The notes beneath the pieces were generated by a model. That model was not told where the DNA came from and made no database searches. It was given only the letters and a program-made list of their open reading frames with translations. A DNA stretch of 30,915 nucleotides from Syntrophaceae bacterium (GTDB lineage Bacteria; Desulfobacterota; Desulfomonilia; Desulfomonilales; Desulfomonilaceae). The DNA is taken from the NCBI GenBank assembly GCA_014874425.1, contig JACWAG010000141.1, forward strand, positions 1 through 30,915. The letters run 5' to 3'. A program made the translations under genes and the position numbers. Of this stretch, positions 22,189 to 29,680 are shown in pieces (positions within the stretch are counted from its first letter, which is position 1; each line of letters opens with the position of its first letter).

Positions 22189-24054
22189 CTGTACTCCGGC
22201 AAGCTGAAAAGAATAGCCTTATTATTTGTTTTAATGGGAGTTTTTTGCCATTGGTCATCAATTGTCAATGCTGAAAACGAACCCACAGGCGCGTGTTCTT
22301 TCCTCGGCGTAAAAAAAACAGATAGGGTAGGCAAGACTAAACCTGAGCCGGACGGTATTCCTGACGCTGTATTTTCTCTTACGTTTTCAACACCTCTCGC
22401 GGACAAAAGAATTGAAGAAATCGAAATCATGGCCTCGAATCCTTCGAAATCGTGGACCTCGCACCTTGAAGGTCACAACTCGGATTATCTCGGAATTGCC
22501 CTGGCAAAGAATCCATCAGACATTTTAAACCGTAAAGAGGGGGAGCTTAAATCTCGTTCTCTAACTGACCAGAATTTACTTCTTTTTGTGACTGACGATG
22601 GTCAGTTTTCTAAACAGGATAGAAAATATCAAGTTCGGGTAATGTTTACGGATGGTACGGTCTTTAACAAGCAAGCCCAGGTGGAGTCAGGCGTCAGTCC
22701 AACGGCAGAGACACCAGGACAGGCGGTTTATCCTGTTAGGATGTCCGCGTACTCGAAAGGAATTTCAAATTACGACGCGGTTGGATTCGGCAAAAAAATT
22801 GAGGGAGACAACAAGCCTGACGGCCTTTTCGAACTCAAACTGGAAACCAAGGATAGAGAGATAAGCGCAATAGAAATCAGAAACATAGATGGTGAAAAGG
22901 CCGTATGGGACACGGTTCCAACTAGCCACAATCCTCCTATAGGCGTTGCGTTGAAAAATGAGCCGACGCGATTGATCAATGAGCCGGACGGATCATTGAA
23001 GCTTCGAGTTAAAGACAAGGTTGATCTAAATCTGTATGTCGCCGATAACGGAGCTATAGAAGGAGGCAAAACAGATTTTAGGGTTAACGTGGCGTTTTCA
23101 GATGGGCAAATATATTGGACAAAAGCAGACAAATCTCCTCTAACCGACAAAGAGTCTTCCGAGGAAACCGCCACCAACGAAGGAGGAGGAACTAAGGTCA
23201 ATTTCCTGGGCGAGTGGCTTGGTTTCTTTCCAACTGACGCTGTGGGGCCATATCCTGAAATAAAACCGGATGGCAAGCCTGACTCGGTGTTTGGTTTAGA
23301 TATAGATGTTAACCCGAAGAATACAATTACTGGGATTGAAATCAACAGCGTGACTGGAGTTGTAAGAAAATGGGGCACCTTCGGGACCGCTGACGGAGCG
23401 TGGGGTCTGGCGGTCGCTTATCAGAGGGCGCCCACCGCCCTCCTAAATAAACCTGACGGTTCGATATCTATCCCAATTGAAGGAAGGACACAGTTTTATC
23501 TTTACGCCTACGATCCTGGAGATCTGGCCCGGACGAACCAAAACTTGAGGATTATTATCCGCCTCGCAGATGGTTCATATTATCAACAGATGGTAAAGAA
23601 GGGACTTGCGACAACTTCTACCGTCGCTCCGGAAGTTGAAACGGGTCCAAAGGCCAAAGGCCTCATTACGTGTGAGTTTAGAGGCTTTCTTGCTGATCTG
23701 GTAAACACGAGCACCCGACCGGGTAAAGATGGGTACCTGGATGGAACTTTCATAATGAAGCTCCAGGTTGAAGACAAAAAACTGCAGCGGGTTGATCTGT
23801 TGGGGCCAGATGGAGTGGTCAGATGGTCTAGTGAGCCTAAAGCGCCTGAAATGTTTTTAGGAGTGGCCCTATATCCGAAAATCTATCAGTTGATTAATGC
23901 GAAGGGGGGGCCGTTAAATACTCTTGTTACGGGCCGAAGAACCATTTATCTGTATGCCGCGGACAACGGCCTGCTATCTGATCCAAAGTCCAAACTTACT
24001 GTAAATGCCATATTTAGCGACAAAACGTCATTATCCACCGAAGTCGTCAAGTAA
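22189..24054 (+). CDS. Exported protein of four tandem copies of an unrecognised ~130-aa domain
   Basis: About 621 aa. The frame upstream of ATG 22234 remains open and encodes KLKRIALLFVLMGVFCHW, a complete Sec signal peptide cut near VNA, so the ATG is too late. GGAGG at 22174-22178 points to a CTG start at 22189 (no ATG, GTG or TTG is available). Four copies follow. Each has PDG-x-PD-x-x-F-x-L near its start, then an I-x-x-IEI strand, a Trp, G-x-A-L, LIN-x-PDGS, LY-x-x-DNG, and a closing strand ending F-x-DG. The all-beta pattern and export suggest a surface or periplasmic binding protein. I recognise no family and assign no function. Confidence 0.85.
   Translation: MYSGKLKRIALLFVLMGVFCHWSSIVNAENEPTGACSFLGVKKTDRVGKTKPEPDGIPDAVFSLTFSTPLADKRIEEIEIMASNPSKSWTSHLEGHNSDYLGIALAKNPSDILNRKEGELKSRSLTDQNLLLFVTDDGQFSKQDRKYQVRVMFTDGTVFNKQAQVESGVSPTAETPGQAVYPVRMSAYSKGISNYDAVGFGKKIEGDNKPDGLFELKLETKDREISAIEIRNIDGEKAVWDTVPTSHNPPIGVALKNEPTRLINEPDGSLKLRVKDKVDLNLYVADNGAIEGGKTDFRVNVAFSDGQIYWTKADKSPLTDKESSEETATNEGGGTKVNFLGEWLGFFPTDAVGPYPEIKPDGKPDSVFGLDIDVNPKNTITGIEINSVTGVVRKWGTFGTADGAWGLAVAYQRAPTALLNKPDGSISIPIEGRTQFYLYAYDPGDLARTNQNLRIIIRLADGSYYQQMVKKGLATTSTVAPEVETGPKAKGLITCEFRGFLADLVNTSTRPGKDGYLDGTFIMKLQVEDKKLQRVDLLGPDGVVRWSSEPKAPEMFLGVALYPKIYQLINAKGGPLNTLVTGRRTIYLYAADNGLLSDPKSKLTVNAIFSDKTSLSTEVVK
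22282..24051 (+). repeat. Four tandem domain repeats (protein level)
   Basis: Copies lie at about 22282-22683, 22726-23124, 23194-23601 and 23656-24051, separated by short linkers rich in Thr, Glu and Pro. Shared positions are the PDG...PD turn, the IEI strand, the LIN-x-PDGS turn (LNRKEGE in copy 1, INAKGGP in copy 4) and the LY-x-x-DNG turn. DNA identity between copies is low, so the duplication is old. Confidence 0.75.
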
Positions 24055-24095
24055 ATTGCAGCTATAAACTCGCCTCCGGATAATTCACAGCCACC

Positions 24096-24124
24096 TTGAC
24101 ATGCATATGACCGTTGGCTATTGT
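24096..24124 (+). promoter_or_regulatory. Candidate promoter of the MetV-like gene
   Basis: TTGACA (24096-24101), a 17-base spacer and TATTGT (24119-24124) form one of the best sigma-70 matches in the window. It would give a leader of about 120 bases before the GTG at 24252. Confidence 0.55.
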
Positions 24125-24206
24125 CGATGTTGTCTCATTTGGAGTTCAACAGGTAGCTCCTTATGACGCGTTTTTATAAAAATTCCCTTTTCAGCGCGAA
24201 GTCAAA

Positions 24207-24238
24207 AGAGCTAAGATCTCTAGAATCGCTGTAGCTCT
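24207..24238 (+). promoter_or_regulatory. 7-bp inverted repeat in the MetV-like leader
   Basis: AGAGCTA and TAGCTCT are perfectly complementary around an 18-base loop and end 3 bases before the GGAGG of the next gene. A hairpin here would sit next to the ribosome-binding site and could affect translation. I see no known riboswitch motif. Confidence 0.35.
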
Positions 24239-24251
24239 ATTGGAGGTCACC

Positions 24252-24914
24252 GTGATTGTAGCCAAACCGAAACCATTTGAGGAATTAGTTGAAATGTTAC
24301 GGAATTTTTCTCGGGTTTTGGTTGCTGGCTGCGGAACTTGCGTTGCGGTTTGCCTTGCCGGCGGAGAGAAGGAGGCTGGAATTATAGCGACACAGCTTGA
24401 ATTGGTATTTCGCGATCGTGATTTCAAGTCGTTCGCGGCTACTGTTGAACGCCAATGTGATCGGGAATTCCTGGCTTTATTTCGAGACCATATAGAACAG
24501 GCGGACGCTGTGCTGTCGCTCGCTTGTGGCGCAGGGATCCAGTTCCTCGCTGAAATGTATCCTGATAAACCAATTTTCCCAGGTGTAGACACAAGTTTTA
24601 TCGGTGTCAACGAAGGAGCTGGAATCTGGAGCGAACGCTGCAGAGCATGCAATCAATGCTACTTGGGTCTCACGGGAGGCATCTGTCCCGTAACGATGTG
24701 TGCTAAAGGCCTCCTTAACGGACCATGTGGAGGCCCATCTAACGGTAAATGTGAAACAAATCCTGAACGGGACTGCGCATGGGTCAAGATTGTGGAACGC
24801 CTGAAAAGCCAATCCCGTCTCGACATCCTGGCTAACATAACCCCCCCTCGCAACTATGGTCTTAGCGAAAAACCCGCCAAATTGGTACGGGAGGATTATC
24901 AAAAAAGATTCTGA
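24252..24914 (+). CDS. MetV-like Fe-S protein (methylene-tetrahydrofolate reductase C-terminal domain)
   Basis: 220 aa with many cysteines. The N-terminal part has AGCGTCVAVCLAGGEKEA (C27, C30, C34) and LACGAGIQFLAE; the C-terminal part has CRACNQCYLGLTGG, CPVTMCAKGLLNGPCGG and CETNPERDC. This is the MTHFR_C domain of MetV, the Fe-S partner of MetF methylene-THF reductase in anaerobes with the Wood-Ljungdahl pathway. The start is GTG 24252 with GGAGG 5 bases upstream, not the TTG 12 bases before. The expected metF is not in the window. The nitroreductase gene starts 32 bases downstream. Role in one-carbon metabolism is inferred from family only. Confidence 0.88.
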   Translation: MIVAKPKPFEELVEMLRNFSRVLVAGCGTCVAVCLAGGEKEAGIIATQLELVFRDRDFKSFAATVERQCDREFLALFRDHIEQADAVLSLACGAGIQFLAEMYPDKPIFPGVDTSFIGVNEGAGIWSERCRACNQCYLGLTGGICPVTMCAKGLLNGPCGGPSNGKCETNPERDCAWVKIVERLKSQSRLDILANITPPRNYGLSEKPAKLVREDYQKRF

Positions 24915-24946
24915 GCTGCGTCTCTTTGGGGTACGAGAGGAAGATC

Positions 24947-25609
24947 ATGAAACTTGAAGAAGTGGTTCGTAATCGTAAGAGTGTCAGGGCTTTCAGCCCC
25001 AACTCGGTTCCAAGAGAAACTATTTCCAGGGTAGTCGAATTGGCGCGCTGGGCACCATCATGGGGGAATACGCAACCGTGGGAAATAGTCGTCGCCGACG
25101 GCCCTAAAGCAAAAGAACTCGCCGACGCGTTTGAAGCAGAAGGCAAAAAAGGGGCTACTCCTCGACCAAGTATTTCCATGCCGGTGAATTTTTCCGGTGT
25201 CTATAAAGATCGCTATATGAATCTTGGTAAAAACCTTCTGGCCTTTATGGGCATCACTCGTGAAGATAAGGAAGCCAGAATGAGTCATTATCTTAATATG
25301 TACAGGTTCTTTGGCGCCCCTGCCGTAGTATATCTGGTTATAGACGGTGATCTCAATGAGCCTTATTCGTGTCTCGATATTGGATCAATTGGAACGACTA
25401 TTTGTTACGCCGCCATGGTTCACGGTTTGGGCACAATATACCTTGCAGCTTCAATGCATTTTCCGGATATTGTCAAGCGAGTTTTAGACATTCCCGAAAC
25501 AAAAAAGATAGTAATTGGTATTGCTATTGGTTATCCAGAAGCGGACAAGCTAGCAGCGGTTTTCCGAAGCGATAGGGCTCCATTAGATGAAATTCTACGT
25601 TTTGCTTGA
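24947..25609 (+). CDS. Nitroreductase-family FMN oxidoreductase
   Basis: 220 aa. The family N-terminus VVRNRKSVRAFSPNSV carries the FMN-phosphate Arg and Ser, followed by RWAPSWGNTQPWEIVVADG and, in the C-terminal half, GSIGTTICYAAMVHGLGT and IGYPE. It is an NAD(P)H-dependent flavin enzyme; substrates in this family range from nitroaromatics to flavins and enones and cannot be read from sequence. The start is ATG 24947 with GAGAGGAAG upstream, giving a normal N-terminus; the TTG seven codons earlier is rejected. It is probably co-transcribed with the MetV-like gene and followed by a terminator. Confidence 0.92.
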   Translation: MKLEEVVRNRKSVRAFSPNSVPRETISRVVELARWAPSWGNTQPWEIVVADGPKAKELADAFEAEGKKGATPRPSISMPVNFSGVYKDRYMNLGKNLLAFMGITREDKEARMSHYLNMYRFFGAPAVVYLVIDGDLNEPYSCLDIGSIGTTICYAAMVHGLGTIYLAASMHFPDIVKRVLDIPETKKIVIGIAIGYPEADKLAAVFRSDRAPLDEILRFA

Positions 25610-25660
25610 GACCTAAAATCGTTATAGGGGAATCTTTGGTGGCTGAGCTTTTGAATTGAC

Positions 25661-25706
25661 GAACTACGGCTAAAAGATTAGAAATGTTTATTAGGTAGTT
25701 CTTTTT
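25661..25706 (+). terminator. Intrinsic terminator after the nitroreductase gene
   Basis: A stem GAACTAC (plus inner CTAA) pairs with TTAG-GTAGTTC around an AT-rich loop, interrupted by a two-base bulge, and is followed directly by TTTTT at 25702-25706. It separates the MetV/nitroreductase pair from the downstream electron-transfer cluster. Confidence 0.6.
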
Positions 25707-25813
25707 CAGGTATTGGTATAGAGCAAACCGATTTCATTTAAGAAAATGATTCCATGGGAAAACTGGTAGCCGATTGGTAGCGCCTTTTGGAATCCAGGAG
25801 TTCATATAGCGCC

Positions 25814-26740
25814 ATGAAGCGGCGTGATTTTATAAAATTTTTAGGAATAGCCGGCGCAATCTCTTTTCTTCCGTTCGGAACGTCAAAAGCGTTTTCGGAA
25901 AAGAAACCAAACGCTCCCTTGCCCTACTTCGAGGCTGAGAAATCCACTGTCAGTGCCCCTTTTTCTTTATGTTTCGATTCGACCGGTGACCTGCTTGTAA
26001 CTGATCCCTCCTTATATCGTGTTTTTAGACTGAACACCTCTTTGAAGGTCCTTGATTCATTTGGAATACCGGGTTCGGCTCCCGGCTCCTTTAATTATCC
26101 TAAGGGAATTATTTCAGATCCTAACGATTTTGTTTACGTAGTTGATTCAAATAACTGCCGCGTTCAGATTTTTGATCCGGCGGGTAAACTTTTTAAAATT
26201 GTCGGCGCTATTGGATCCATAGGCGGATTGTTTGCTACACCTCAAGGAGTGTGTATAGATCCCAAAAACAGAATGCTTGTAGCGGACACAAGAAACCATC
26301 GGATTCAAGTTTTTGATTCATTTAGGCTGGTTTCAGTTATAGGCGAATTGGGTGACAAAGATAATCAGTTTAGATTGCCTACGGCGTGTCAAACAAACCC
26401 TGATGGGGAAATATTGGTACTAGATAGTAAACATGGGTTAGTTAAAATCTTCGACAAGGACGGAAATTTCAAGAGAAGTTTCGGTGGTGACGGAAGAGCG
26501 CCAGGTTTACTTAACGCTCCCCAGGGGATGATTTTGGATACTTCCGGCTCGGTTATTGTCGCCGACACGGGTAATCAGAGAGTACAGAAATTTGATTATA
26601 GCGGGAAACTGGTCAAAGTTTGGGATGTTGAATCCGGCTCACCTCTTTTCCAAACACCTACGTCGGTGGCGCAAAAAGATGGGGTTATTTTTGTGGCGGA
26701 TTCAGGTAAAGGCCATATAATTAGGCTTTTGGGAAATTGA
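25814..26740 (+). CDS. Tat-exported NHL-repeat beta-propeller protein
   Basis: 308 aa. The N-terminus MKRRDFIKFLGIAGAIS is a clear twin-arginine signal (RRDFIK) followed by a hydrophobic stretch, so the protein folds, perhaps with a partner, before export. The body has about six NHL-type repeats, each with YPKGI/TPQGV/APQGM and a V-x-D-(T/S)-x-N-x-R-(V/I)-Q-x-F strand (VVDSNNCRVQIF, VADTRNHRIQVF, VADTGNQRVQKF). The start is ATG 25814, with AGGAG 12 bases upstream; an upstream TTG would bury the signal. It is the first gene of the plus-strand electron-transfer cluster, and a scaffold or binding role is likely. Confidence 0.85.
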   Translation: MKRRDFIKFLGIAGAISFLPFGTSKAFSEKKPNAPLPYFEAEKSTVSAPFSLCFDSTGDLLVTDPSLYRVFRLNTSLKVLDSFGIPGSAPGSFNYPKGIISDPNDFVYVVDSNNCRVQIFDPAGKLFKIVGAIGSIGGLFATPQGVCIDPKNRMLVADTRNHRIQVFDSFRLVSVIGELGDKDNQFRLPTACQTNPDGEILVLDSKHGLVKIFDKDGNFKRSFGGDGRAPGLLNAPQGMILDTSGSVIVADTGNQRVQKFDYSGKLVKVWDVESGSPLFQTPTSVAQKDGVIFVADSGKGHIIRLLGN

Positions 26741-26768
26741 TAACTATAACTTTTGGGAAATTTAATAA

Positions 26769-27104
26769 ATGAACGTTGAACACGTAACTCTTCTTTTTCT
26801 TATCGCTGTGTTTATCCTAGCTGAAATATACAGAGCACGACGATCTATTAGGGGAGTTATAGTATCAGTTGAAGATTCAGGACCACAAAATTTCCTTGGA
26901 GAAATCAGGACTGCTGTGGTCAAATTGAGATCTGGTGAAGAAGTAACGGCTAAGCTAACTCATTGCGCCGCCTGCATAGCCAAAATGCAATTGGGTTCGG
27001 AAGTAAAAGTTTTCAATTCGTCAGATGGTTACACAATTGACCCCGTATGGTTTCGATCGAAAAATCAATGCGGTTTCTCTGAAAATATTCACGCGCGCCA
27101 CTAA
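26769..27104 (+). CDS. Small membrane-anchored protein of unknown function (111 aa)
   Basis: An N-terminal membrane helix LLFLIAVFILAEIY is followed by a basic RARRS and a soluble beta-rich domain with GVIVSVEDSG, VVKLRSGEEVTAKL and a Cys pair in HCAACIAKM, ending in YTIDPVWFRSKNQCGF. The GEEVTAKL and LGSEVKVF pieces look like a small beta-barrel of the kind seen in OB-fold or lipoyl-like domains. I do not recognise the family. The gene follows the NHL protein by 28 bases and precedes the permease-like gene by 60, so it is probably part of the same system. Confidence 0.65.
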   Translation: MNVEHVTLLFLIAVFILAEIYRARRSIRGVIVSVEDSGPQNFLGEIRTAVVKLRSGEEVTAKLTHCAACIAKMQLGSEVKVFNSSDGYTIDPVWFRSKNQCGFSENIHARH

Positions 27105-27164
27105 CTGTTTTCATCGGATGTGAATTTGGCGCAATTGATTTAGACTAATGTAGCGGAGTTTTTC

Positions 27165-28871
27165 TTGGAGTTCTTGGGATATATAACTTTAGCGATTTTC
27201 CTTGGATTAATGCTGCTGACTCTGTTCGGCTATATTAGAACTCCAGTCCAGACGGTTCTCGTGTTATCCACGATTCTATGTTTGGTTGTAGGCGGATTGT
27301 TCCGTTTTAGCGCCTATGGATGGAATTCCGTGGCGTTGATGCCCAACGAGTTCCTAGGTGGCATCATTTTACATCCGATAACAGCCTTACTTACTGGTTT
27401 GTTCCTTGCTGGAGGCTTAAAGGCCTCAGGCGGATTCGAGGCCCTTAAAGCCATTCTTGGTTATTTAAGGCGCAGCCCGATCGGTCTAGTCGGCACGCTC
27501 GTCATACTCATAAACTTACCGGTAATATCTTCATTGCCATGCGGCAGAATATTAGCGGCCGCTTTGTTGCCATTGTTGTTTACTTTTGGTTTCGAAGGCG
27601 GTCTCGGAATTCTTACCAAATCTCAGCTAATTGTCTTGATAGGGGCTTTTACCAGGAATTCAATGGGATCCTGTGGTCCTTCACCTATCGGAGGCGTAGG
27701 TCAGATTGCGGAAGGGTTCCTTGGGAGTTTTTTCCCAACGGCGTCTGATGGTATTTTAAGGGCCCCTCAGGCATTCGCTTTAATGCTGGGAACAGCGGTA
27801 GTCGCTCTGTTTCTCAAGTTCATTAGCCAGAAGCTCTATCCTAATGATGTTGCGCTTAGAGAAGCGCCTGCTGGTTTTGCGACGCAAAGTGGTGGGGCAG
27901 AGGTCCTGATAAAAGCTCCTATTCAAGGTTTTATCGCACTTGCAATATTTGTCATTTCTCTGTTGATCGCGATATTCCAGCCATTGGGCAAAATGCCAGT
28001 GCAATCAGTCTTGGTGGCTGGCGCTTTACTCATGATAGTGGTGTGTCGAATTCGCTTAAATGACTTGCTCGAGGGAATAATCCTTTTACCGGTAACGGCC
28101 ATGGCCGCAGGTTTCTTGGCTGCGGGAGCGCTAGCCGCAACTGGTGGATTTGTGGCGTTGGCGTCTATATTGAATAGCCTGGTTTCGATTAAAGCGCTTG
28201 GCGTAGCCGGCATGTTAGCGATCTTTGTTCAGTTTCAGACTATTCTTCCTCTTTCGTGCGCGCGAATATTGACAGCGGCTTTGGTGCCCACACTTTACTT
28301 GTTCGGCCCAGCTCAATTTAATTTTCTAAGTTGGTCTCAACTGGCTATCGTCATGGCGGCGTACATAATTAACGCGACGACTTCTTGCGGCCCTTCTCCT
28401 CTTGGTGGAGGTGGAATGATGGGAGAAGGCACAATGCGGGCTGAAACCGGTTTTATTAAAGGGGCTTACACATTCGCTTCAATGGCCGTTATGGCCCCTA
28501 TGGCCGCTATTTTCATGAAATTCTTGAATTTGTCAGTATTCCAACCCTCAGACCCCGGGTTTGCACGAAACATTTACATGATAGGGGCATTTGCTCTGGT
28601 AATAGCCGGGGTCAATGTGACTTTCATATTTTTAGGATCTAAAGTTTTCAATCCCAACATTTCACGCAATTTTGTCGTTCAACTCTTGGGTTTCTTGTTT
28701 AGTGGCGGATTTGGAGGCGGCATTCTGGCGTTTGCCCTATTTGAAATGGACGCCACAAAAATTTGTCAGGGTGTTTTGGGAGGGGTAATTGCTGCCGCCT
28801 TGATAGGGCTTATGGTCCCGAAGACGTTGTCCAAAAGACTTACCGCCACACTTTCTGGACCGACACTATGA
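27165..28871 (+). CDS. Internally duplicated polytopic membrane protein, transporter-like
   Basis: 568 aa with roughly 13-15 hydrophobic segments. Two halves repeat: residues 25-225 and 276-455 share PVQ-(T/S)-VLV, GIIL-x-P-(I/V)-TA, ASGGF-x-AL (ATGGFVAL), L-x-C-x-RIL-x-AAL and N-x-x-x-SCGPSP-(I/L)-GG. Duplicated halves with a helix-break loop such as SCGPSP are typical of secondary transporters of the ion-transporter superfamily, but I match no named family. A C-terminal extra region (470-555) has two or three more helices. The start is TTG 27165 with CGGAG 5 bases upstream. Neighbours suggest a role in a redox-linked membrane complex. Confidence 0.8.
   Translation: MEFLGYITLAIFLGLMLLTLFGYIRTPVQTVLVLSTILCLVVGGLFRFSAYGWNSVALMPNEFLGGIILHPITALLTGLFLAGGLKASGGFEALKAILGYLRRSPIGLVGTLVILINLPVISSLPCGRILAAALLPLLFTFGFEGGLGILTKSQLIVLIGAFTRNSMGSCGPSPIGGVGQIAEGFLGSFFPTASDGILRAPQAFALMLGTAVVALFLKFISQKLYPNDVALREAPAGFATQSGGAEVLIKAPIQGFIALAIFVISLLIAIFQPLGKMPVQSVLVAGALLMIVVCRIRLNDLLEGIILLPVTAMAAGFLAAGALAATGGFVALASILNSLVSIKALGVAGMLAIFVQFQTILPLSCARILTAALVPTLYLFGPAQFNFLSWSQLAIVMAAYIINATTSCGPSPLGGGGMMGEGTMRAETGFIKGAYTFASMAVMAPMAAIFMKFLNLSVFQPSDPGFARNIYMIGAFALVIAGVNVTFIFLGSKVFNPNISRNFVVQLLGFLFSGGFGGGILAFALFEMDATKICQGVLGGVIAAALIGLMVPKTLSKRLTATLSGPTL
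27237..28529 (+). repeat. Internal two-fold repeat of the permease-like protein
   Basis: Half one is coded at about 27237-27839 and half two at about 27990-28529. Matching blocks keep order and spacing (offset about 239-251 residues), including the paired SCGPSP motifs at residues 169 and 407. If each half has an odd number of helices the halves are inverted in the membrane. Confidence 0.7.
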
Positions 28872-28954
28872 TCGAGTATATTTTTTTATGGAATATTTAT
28901 AGGCATATGGTTCCCGTAGAGATGTGGATATCGTCTGAGAGCAGGGTATTTTAA
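28868..28954 (+). CDS. Possible 28-aa coupled leader peptide
   Basis: An ATG overlaps the permease stop (ATGA) and opens a 28-codon frame (MIEYIFLWNIYRHMV...) that ends in TAA immediately before the GTG of the next small gene. The end-to-start arrangement on both sides suggests translational coupling rather than a functional peptide. There is no dedicated ribosome-binding site and no family evidence. Confidence 0.25.
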   Translation: MIEYIFLWNIYRHMVPVEMWISSESRVF

Positions 28955-29107
28955 GTGTTGCTGTGGATCATATTTGCTTTTGTAGGAATTTTATCCGGGT
29001 TAATCATAGCCTGGGCTTTAGAAATGACCTCACCTAAAGAACTTTTTCAGGGCGCTTTAGGCGGCCTTATTGCTGGTTTACTAATGTCGGCCATGCTGCC
29101 GCATTAA
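28955..29107 (+). CDS. 50-aa membrane protein resembling the permease C-terminal tail
   Basis: Two helices: LLWIIFAFVGILSGLIIAWAL, split by EMTSPKEL, then FQGALGGLIAGLLMSAML. The second half matches the C-terminal tail of the 568-aa protein (there FALFEMDATKICQGVLGGV), with the shared pattern A-L-x-EM-x-x-x-x-x-x-QG-x-LGG-(L/V)-IA. The start is GTG 28955, right after the leader stop, with AGGG upstream. It is too short for the usual gene-calling cutoffs. It probably contributes a small subunit that pairs with, or duplicates, the permease tail. Confidence 0.6.
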   Translation: MLLWIIFAFVGILSGLIIAWALEMTSPKELFQGALGGLIAGLLMSAMLPH

Positions 29108-29137
29108 TTTGATTGCTCGTTAGAAATAGGAATTTGG

Positions 29138-29680
29138 ATGTCGGATACGGAAAGGCTTCCTAAAATAGGCGAAAAGCGGTCGGATTCTAACCAGCCGTTA
29201 ACACTTCCGGGTATTCATCGCTACCAGTTTTTCAGCAATCTGAAAGACCGAGGTTGGACTCTCAATCTGGATAGAGTTGCATTGTTTGGTGTTGTTTCAG
29301 CTCTACTGGCCACAATAATAAAGCCTTTACTTCGAGGAAATCCGGCTACGATTTATTGTTATGAATGTCGAGCGTGCTATGCCACGCAGGACAGATGTCC
29401 GGTTGGAATATCATTGCAAGCTGAACTCGTGGTAGCTGGTCGAGTTCTGGATTATGATCGATTTATCCGAAATGGTGGATTAAAGTGTATCCGGTGTGGT
29501 AATTGCCAGAGTTACTGCGTCCAATATCTACCACTTCCCAAGATGTTCGAGGTTATGCAACAAGAAACGAGACGCGCCATAGTGGCTGGAATTGTTCCGC
29601 GCGAATCTTTAACACGAGGTCTTGAAAAGGGTTTAGTGGGTAAGGAATTTATTGATGACGTTGTCAGAGCTATTGCATAA
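29138..29680 (+). CDS. Membrane-associated 2x[4Fe-4S] ferredoxin-like protein
   Basis: 180 aa. A single hydrophobic stretch lies at about 46-65, followed by two clusters of cysteines: C74-x2-C77-x2-C80-x6-C87-P (slightly atypical) and C117-x2-C120-x2-C123-x3-C127. The remaining 50 residues are helical. It looks like a HdrC/NapG/RdhC-type electron-transfer subunit. Whether the clusters face the cytoplasm is not certain from the single helix. AGGAA lies 6 bases before the ATG. It overlaps the next gene by 26 bases, so the two are tightly coupled. Confidence 0.82.
   Translation: MSDTERLPKIGEKRSDSNQPLTLPGIHRYQFFSNLKDRGWTLNLDRVALFGVVSALLATIIKPLLRGNPATIYCYECRACYATQDRCPVGISLQAELVVAGRVLDYDRFIRNGGLKCIRCGNCQSYCVQYLPLPKMFEVMQQETRRAIVAGIVPRESLTRGLEKGLVGKEFIDDVVRAIA

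Noticed and set aside
22770..23378. 202-aa open frame on the minus strand inside the four-domain gene
   Set aside because: It is a shadow of the plus-strand coding sequence, with a low-complexity Ser/Pro/Leu-rich translation and no ribosome-binding site or family motif.
24191..24652. 153-aa minus-strand frame over the MetV-like gene
   Set aside because: The opposite strand carries the Cys motifs of MetV; this frame is rich in Ser, Arg and Thr and has no recognisable motif.
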